Positions 61,226 through 64,000 of a stretch of 64,000 bases of DNA are shown here, in pieces. Position 1 is the stretch's first letter; the number at the start of each line of letters is the position of its first letter. The notes below the pieces were generated by a model. That model was given only the letters and a program-made list of their open reading frames with translations, did not search any database and was not told where the DNA came from. The position numbers were made by a program, and so were the translations under genes. The stretch spans positions 198,593,741-198,657,740 of the forward strand of contig CM041465.1 of the NCBI GenBank assembly GCA_023213395.1, read 5' to 3'. The stretch is from Cycas panzhihuaensis. Lineage: Eukaryota; Cycadophyta.

Positions 61226-61632
61226 AGACTTGTTTAGTTGCCTACACACCCAAGTCTCAGGTTATCCTTTCATTCACATCGCAATCCATTAATACCACTA
61301 AAAGTCGGTTGCTAATGAGGTTAAACTATAGCGACCACCATGTTTGTTTCATTACTCTACTCTTAGCACCTCTCTTAGCACATAACCCCAACTGGTTTTG
61401 ACTCGTTTATGAATATAATACCTTATTCATAACATATGTCTAATAATATGTGTGGTCATCACCACCCTTCTCCTGTACTCCTATAATAGGGACATCCCCC
61501 TCATCTTTTATCATTGCCATTTGACTATAGGGCGACACATAAGCAACCCTTATGTTGTCTCGCCCTCGCCTCCATGCCCACGCATTTTTCCATGACACTC
61601 ATTATCGCCCTTAGCTCACACCATTGTTATGT

Positions 61633-61654
61633 TTATATATATATATATATATAT
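61633..61654. repeat. (TA)n microsatellite
   Basis: About eleven TA units between the RNase H and the 3' LTR of T2. Confidence 0.95.
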
Positions 61655-61699
61655 GTCACTAACATTGCATTGCCAACATTCACCATCACATTACACCTC

Positions 61700-61731
61700 T
61701 GAGCAATGAGGCTCTTCTACCAAGGGGGCAG
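61700..61731 (+). other. Polypurine tract of T2
   Basis: ACCAAGGGGGCAG directly before the TG of the 3' LTR; a 'gagcaatgaggctc' block upstream matches T1. Confidence 0.8.
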
Positions 61732-64000
61732 TGTTTTCTGGCTATCAGGAATAGGTTTTAGTGAATCAACTTAGGTAAGTGTAGGTACACTTCTATCATT
61801 TACTTTTATTACTTCTCTGGAAAGGTAAATCAAAGCATCTATTTTCCACTGCATAACTGATTGATTCATTTAAGTGATCATCTTGCATCTACTGCTTGAT
61901 CATATTACTTAACATTATTCTAGCCTATGATGATCTCAGGATATGGATCCCAATGGCACTCCACAACCATCCTATGTGCCTCCATGTTGTCCCAAGTACT
62001 AACTAGCCCTTATGATCCATTCACATTCTCATTGACACATCATATCTCTTAGCGGCCTGCTAGGTGTGATTGGCATTTTTCTACCCATTTGCCAACTTCT
62101 TAGGAACTCTATCTCTTTAGTGCTCTATTCAGCGTAGGTCATTTCTACCTCATGACTATCCCTAGCCATTTGGACAGAGGGTTAGGTCCTCCTAGTCCTA
62201 GGGTACCTTCCTTTAGGGCTCCCAGCTCCCTCTTCTCTTTATATTTCTTGAGTTGTCACTACACCATGACAAATATTATGGTACCATAGTAGACTTTGTG
62301 GTACCATGAAGTTTACAGCAGGGTGACTGCCACTAACCCTTTCTTAAAATTTGTCATGGCAAATTTTGCATTTATTATGAAATTACCATATGGCTAAGTT
62401 GTATCTTGAGTCCTAACCTAATCCTAATTGCCTAATTGAGCTAGGGTTGGGTATAAAACCCCAAAAAGACCTCATTTCTTCCTCTTCCTTCACTTTTTCT
62501 CCTCTCCTCTTTTACTTTCACAGGTGATTTCCTGTAGAAGCACCCTGCAACATCTAACACACCTATGTCCCAACTTGAGATTAACCCTTTGCAGCTTAGA
62601 TCAATGACAACAGGCCTGAGATAAAGCTTCTTCAAGCAAGACGTGCTCTAAGGCTCACTTCCACACATAAGAATTAGACTTCATCAAGTTTTCCCTTCAG
62701 GTTTCATAGCCTATATAGGATTCCACCTACAAACCTTGAAGGGATGCCTTTCTCTGCCATTTTCTCAGGCAGATTTTCTCCTGATCCACCCATAGTAGGT
62801 ACTATTCCATTCATATTTTATTTTGTCCATTTTAAGTTCTTTTAAATGAGATTAGAATACTTTATATATCTTTTTTCTCAATTTTTTGCATCTAGTATAG
62901 GAGGCATCCCCTCCATTCTCCCTTGTTTGCCTTATCTACCTTCTTGCTCTCTCTTAGTTTCTCTAAGGAGGATGTGAGGAGAGGTCCCAAAAGGGTGAGA
63001 GAAAGGAGCCAAGGCAAGTTCCACACCCAATAAGGCCTTCTCCTTAAGGGCAACCCCCTTTTCCCCTATTCCTTTTCCTCTTTTGTGCTTCGCTTTGGCT
63101 ACCAAAGAGCTCTTAGAAGAGAGGCTATCACTGGTAGCAATGTACACAACCCATTTCTATGCCATCTCCAGTCCTGGGTGCCTTACATGGGCAGAGTTTT
63201 TGACCCTTAGTTATACCATATGTCACTTTTATGTGTTAGCTTAGCCTTAAGTTGCAAAAGTTGTACATTGCAACCTTTGTAACATTGACAATATTACAAC
63301 CTTTGTGCAACCTATCTCCCATACTTTTGGCTACCATTAGATTGTTTGGATCTATTGTTTATGTGCTTGGATAGTGTGGAGGTGTGTGTATTAGAGGGTC
63401 AGCCATTCTGAGGCTAACCATCTTCATTCTTTTCTCGTCTTACTTACATTAAAGAGGTTGGAGATTATCTCTTAGGTAAAGGTTTACTTTAATTGAAGCA
63501 CTTTACTCGCATGCTTTTGTGCACCTTGCATATACATATATACCTATATACTTGGCATCCTAGTAACCCCTTGGGAAAGGGAAGAACTCTTTGATTGTAG
63601 GTTTTATTGCATTACGCACAGAGCAGGAAGAAACGCATCAATCTCGGTACGTCTCCCTCATTCCTTTCCCTTGTCATTTCTGTCTTTTTACATAGTCCTT
63701 TCCTTGTCTTTTTTTTGCCTCTTCCTTTTAGTTTAGGGAAGGTAAGGAAGCACCAACAACGTCGTTCTATGATGCCCATGTCTGGGGAAAGGAAAATGGA
63801 AGCGAGTGAAGTATAAGAGAACATCCTTATCCAGTCGCACGATCCTTCAGGTACACTATCCTTTTCTCTTCGTAGCTCTTTTCCTCTTGTCTTAAGCTTA
63901 TTTGTTTGCATATGTGAAACATAAAAGGAAAAAGGGAAAAGAAATAAGTTTGCATCCACTATTTGCACATGCATGCCATGCTCACACTCCTAGGAAAGAG
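61732..64000 (+). repeat. 3' LTR of T2 (cut by window end)
   Basis: Collinear with 50601-52870 of the 5' LTR. The palindromic cluster is at 62262-62325, here with two intact GGTACC-type sites. Confidence 0.9.

Larger units (their letters stand above)
50601..64000 (+). mobile_element. Element T2: second Tat-like element with an antisense PMD gene (cut by window end)
   Basis: Same family as T1 but on the other strand: the LTR start (TGCGTTTCCTGACTACTAGG) aligns with the T1 LTR start, as do the primer site, gag N-terminus, protease, antisense PMD gene, TATA block, RNase H and polypurine tract. The 5' LTR is 50601-53673 (3.07 kb) and the 3' LTR begins at 61732. Reverse transcriptase and all of integrase are missing, and the capsid core of gag has been deleted too. 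Confidence 0.92.

Noticed and set aside
1-64000. Host protein-coding gene, tRNA, rRNA or organelle insertion
   Set aside because: All recognisable coding motifs belong to retrotransposons or their antisense cargo; I saw no tRNA cloverleaf, rRNA or plastid gene sequence.

Overview
The window looks like plant nuclear DNA (AT-rich, non-coding, no operons) made almost entirely of nested, decayed LTR retrotransposons. Evidence: tRNA-iMet-type primer sites (TGGTATCAGAGC) beside short LTRs, Ty1/copia and Ty3/gypsy domain orders, 5-bp target duplications, and stop codons mostly explained by transitions. I found no convincing single-copy host gene, tRNA, rRNA or CRISPR array. The species cannot be named; a seed plant with a repeat-rich genome is the safe reading.

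Layout. 1-3605: small minus-strand chromovirus-like element (A) with gag and protease only, between short LTRs. 3606-5478: 5' LTR plus leader of a copia element (I). 5479-6400: unresolved. 6400-9540 and 22796-23700: one minus-strand copia element (B), split by a 13.3-kb Ty3/gypsy Tat-like element (T1, 9541-22795, minus). 23700-25382: plus-strand gypsy integrase remnant (H), into which a copia element (G, 25383-29991, minus, perfect TTTAT duplication) inserted. 30665-48921: non-coding LTR element (D) with 2.35-kb repeats; its right repeat holds a plus-strand gag-only copia element (E, 36575-39727) and a complete-length minus-strand copia element (C, 39821-48202). 48922-50600: tandem repeats and unassigned DNA. 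50601-64000: second Tat-like element (T2, plus), cut by the window end.

The most notable system is shared by T1 and T2, which lie in opposite orientations. Both have the order LTR, gag, protease, antisense gene, extra RNase H, LTR, and both lack reverse transcriptase and the integrase core. The antisense gene encodes a plant mobile domain (PMD)-like protein. It carries an intron at the same position and phase (phase 1) in both copies, and a matching TATA box lies upstream in both. Because the intron is antisense to the element's own transcript, it would survive retrotransposition. T2 still shows a C-terminal coiled coil that T1 has lost. Element G may have a parallel arrangement: a TATA box and a decayed reading frame antisense to its gag.

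Relative ages from hand counts: the LTRs of G differ at about 5% of sites, those of E at about 14%, and a 435-bp sample of the T1 LTRs at about 13%, nearly all transitions. The locus is therefore an old, probably methylated heterochromatic TE nest with at least one later insertion.
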